A stretch of DNA of 64,000 bases from NCBI RefSeq assembly GCF_021088345.1, contig NZ_CP088156.1, positions 434,001-498,000 of the forward strand. The letters are read 5' to 3'. Under the pieces are notes generated by a model, which was not told the DNA's origin, made no database searches, and worked only from the letters and a program-made list of their open reading frames with translations. Below, one piece after another: positions 62,835 through 64,000 of the stretch. The number at the start of each line of letters is the position of its first letter. The stretch's first letter is position 1. The position numbers and the translations under genes are program-made. Origin of the DNA: Bradyrhizobium ontarionense (GTDB lineage Bacteria; Pseudomonadota; Alphaproteobacteria; Rhizobiales; Xanthobacteraceae).

Positions 62835-63488
62835 ATGACGGCGATAGCAGACCTGTTTCGTGGCCCGGTCGCGATTGAGACCTCGGCGCTGTGGCTGGCT
62901 GAGCACGAGCTGTATCCCGAGGAGCGCGCCCATATCCAGAACGCGGTACCCAAGCGGCGCGCGGAGTTCGCGACGGCGCGGATCCTGTCGCGCCGCGCGC
63001 TTGCCGCCGTAGGGGCGCCCTCGGTCGCGCTGGTGCCGACGGCCGATCGCGCGCCGGTCTGGCCGTCGGGCTATACGGGAAGCATTTCTCATTGCGCCGA
63101 TTATTGCGCCGTCGTCGTGGCGCGAAGCCGCGATGTCCGATCGCTCGGTCTGGACGTGGAGGATCTGCGTGAGCTCGAGCCGACGATGCTGGATCTCGTG
63201 CTCACGCCCACAGAGCGGCGGTGGCTTTGCGCCCAGCCCGCGACGCTCCGGCCGCTGCTGCCGATCGTGATCTTCAGCGCCAAGGAAGCGTACTACAAAT
63301 GTCAGTATCCGATCACGCGCGGCTTCCTCGAATTCCGGGATGTCGAGCTTGCGATCGAATGGGCCTCGGGCACGTTCGAGGCGCGCGTGCTCAAGGAAGG
63401 CTGGCCGGCCGCCGTCGCCCGCCTGTCCGGACGTTTTCTAGTCGATGACGATCGGGTCGGCTGCGGCGTCGAGCTTGCCCAGGACTGA
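62835..63488 (+). CDS. 4'-phosphopantetheinyl transferase (EntD/Sfp superfamily)
   Basis: 217 residues from ATG 62835. The three family motifs are in place: GYTGSISHC (79-87), SLGLDVED (103-110, Mg-binding Asp/Glu) and FSAKEAYYKCQY (147-158). It transfers the phosphopantetheine arm of CoA to carrier proteins of fatty-acid, polyketide or nonribosomal peptide enzymes. No such target lies in the window. The EntD-type length suggests action on a siderophore or polyketide carrier elsewhere in the genome. Confidence 0.92.
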   Translation: MTAIADLFRGPVAIETSALWLAEHELYPEERAHIQNAVPKRRAEFATARILSRRALAAVGAPSVALVPTADRAPVWPSGYTGSISHCADYCAVVVARSRDVRSLGLDVEDLRELEPTMLDLVLTPTERRWLCAQPATLRPLLPIVIFSAKEAYYKCQYPITRGFLEFRDVELAIEWASGTFEARVLKEGWPAAVARLSGRFLVDDDRVGCGVELAQD

Positions 63489-63499
63489 CCGCACGAACG

Positions 63500-63517
63500 C
63501 ACCCCAGGGTTGGGGTG
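63500..63517 (+). terminator. Hairpin after the phosphopantetheinyl transferase gene
   Basis: CACCCCA (63500-63506) pairs with TGGGGTG (63511-63517) around a 4-nt loop, 12 nt after the stop. There is no T tract. Confidence 0.5.
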
Positions 63518-63602
63518 GGCCGTCCCGCCGGCGCGCCGCCGGCAAATCGTGCCACGGCTCTTTCCCGAAAATCTCCGTCTCACGAGCCGGTTACCGCATG
63601 CG

Positions 63603-63673
63603 CTAAACATGATGCACCGCAAACGCTAGGAAATGGCGCTTGACATGTTTAGTCATCGGCAATCTACTAAACA
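63603..63673 (+). promoter_or_regulatory. Promoter with three inverted half-sites before the sugar ABC gene
   Basis: CTAAACATG (63603-63611) is the exact complement of CATGTTTAG (63644-63652). TGTTTAGT (63646-63653) is mirrored again by ACTAAACA (63666-63673), giving three half-sites. A TTGACA at 63640-63645 overlaps the middle half-site; a -10 would fall near 63663-63668. A repressor bound here would block the promoter of the gene at 63821. Confidence 0.6.
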
Positions 63674-63820
63674 AAATACTTAACTCGGACCGACGATCCG
63701 GGGATCATGGGGAAACGCTTGCGGCTCCCGCTGTCGTTGTGACGGCGCGTTGGCCGCGGGCCACAAATCGCCGTCACCCGCGCAAAGGCAGGGGCGGCGC
63801 CAACAGGGAGGGAGTGCCAG

Positions 63821-64000
63821 ATGAAGTTGCTGCAGACATTTGCACTGACGGCTGTGGTCGCCGCCGCCACGGCGCTGGGCGCATCCGCGCCGGCGCGCGC
63901 CGAAGGAAAGACGATCACCTTGTGCTGGGCCGCGTGGGATCCTGCCAACGCGCTGGTCGAGCTGTCCAAGGACTTCACCGCCAAGACCGGCGTCAACATG
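63821..64000 (+). CDS. Sugar-type ABC transporter substrate-binding protein, 3' end cut by the window
   Basis: The first 60 residues are visible from ATG 63821 (GGGAGGGAG upstream). A signal peptide (LQTFALTAVVAAATALGASA, cut after ARA) is followed by EGKTITLCWAAWDPANALVE and LSKDFTAKTGV, the start of a MalE/UgpB-type extracytoplasmic solute-binding protein (family 1). It is probably the first gene of a carbohydrate ABC operon running off the right edge. Confidence 0.85.
   Translation, partial: MKLLQTFALTAVVAAATALGASAPARAEGKTITLCWAAWDPANALVELSKDFTAKTGVNM

Noticed and set aside
1..64000. CRISPR arrays, rRNA and tRNA genes, prophage or complete transposase genes
   Set aside because: I looked for regularly spaced direct repeats, conserved RNA-gene motifs and DDE or recombinase domains and saw none. 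The dispersed repeats are not regularly spaced. Covariance-model searches were not possible here.

Overview
The window is high-GC DNA from an alphaproteobacterium, most likely a Bradyrhizobium-type soil or plant-associated rhizobial relative. This is inferred from the codon bias, the density of ABC transporters and SDR enzymes, the organosulfur gene content and a family of structured intergenic repeats. No rRNA, tRNA, CRISPR array, phage or complete insertion sequence is seen.

Left part (1-28.6 kb): an accessory patchwork of short transcription units, many arranged as a regulator divergent from its likely target. These are AraC with an SDR remnant (0.9-2.3 kb), LysR with an SDR (8.9-10.8 kb), TetR with tautomerase and VOC genes (11.0-12.5 kb), and GntR with a fumarase-superfamily lyase and a dicarboxylate symporter (14.0-17.6 kb). 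The GntR pair is separated by a paired palindromic operator. Other units are a sugar isomerase/oxidoreductase pair (3.2-5.5 kb), an SDR plus SnoaL-tailed ECF sigma factor (20.3-22.0 kb), cytochrome b561, OsmC-like and VIT1-like genes (22.2-23.9 kb), and an M20 peptidase. Gene decay is frequent: a frameshifted SDR, a stop-codon and end-truncated ParE toxin beside an intact antitoxin, a truncated nucleoside deaminase, and a broken small secreted protein.

Middle and right part (28.6-62.0 kb): a roughly 33-kb organosulfur acquisition island. It opens with two non-haem-iron oxygenases of different families, a MetNI-type importer, a class II aldolase and a MetQ-like binding protein. Next is a tightly overlapping eight-gene unit (36.5-44.1 kb): an AprA-like flavoprotein, an AprB-like 2x[4Fe-4S] ferredoxin, a two-component flavin monooxygenase (LLM family), a sulfonate-type ABC importer with two permeases, and a nitroreductase-fold protein. 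A second TauD-type dioxygenase follows. Two large divergent units then start from 54.25-54.55 kb. The leftward one encodes an SsuABC importer, a DszC/SfnB-like monooxygenase, a flavin reductase, serine acetyltransferase, a methyltransferase, a DszA/NtaA-like monooxygenase and a second NlpA-type binding protein. The rightward one encodes an SsuD-like monooxygenase, an ABC importer, a second DszC/SfnB-like enzyme, another SsuD-like enzyme and a further binding protein. Together they would import sulfonates, sulfones or sulfur amino-acid derivatives, release sulfite with reduced flavin or 2-oxoglutarate chemistry, and pass sulfur to cysteine.

Right end (62.0-64.0 kb): a reverse-oriented repeat copy, a phosphopantetheinyl transferase, and the start of a sugar-type ABC binding-protein gene behind an inverted-repeat promoter.

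The two most unusual signals are the repeat family, whose four long copies show compensatory base changes in five helices, and the AprAB-like/LLM/dual-permease operon.
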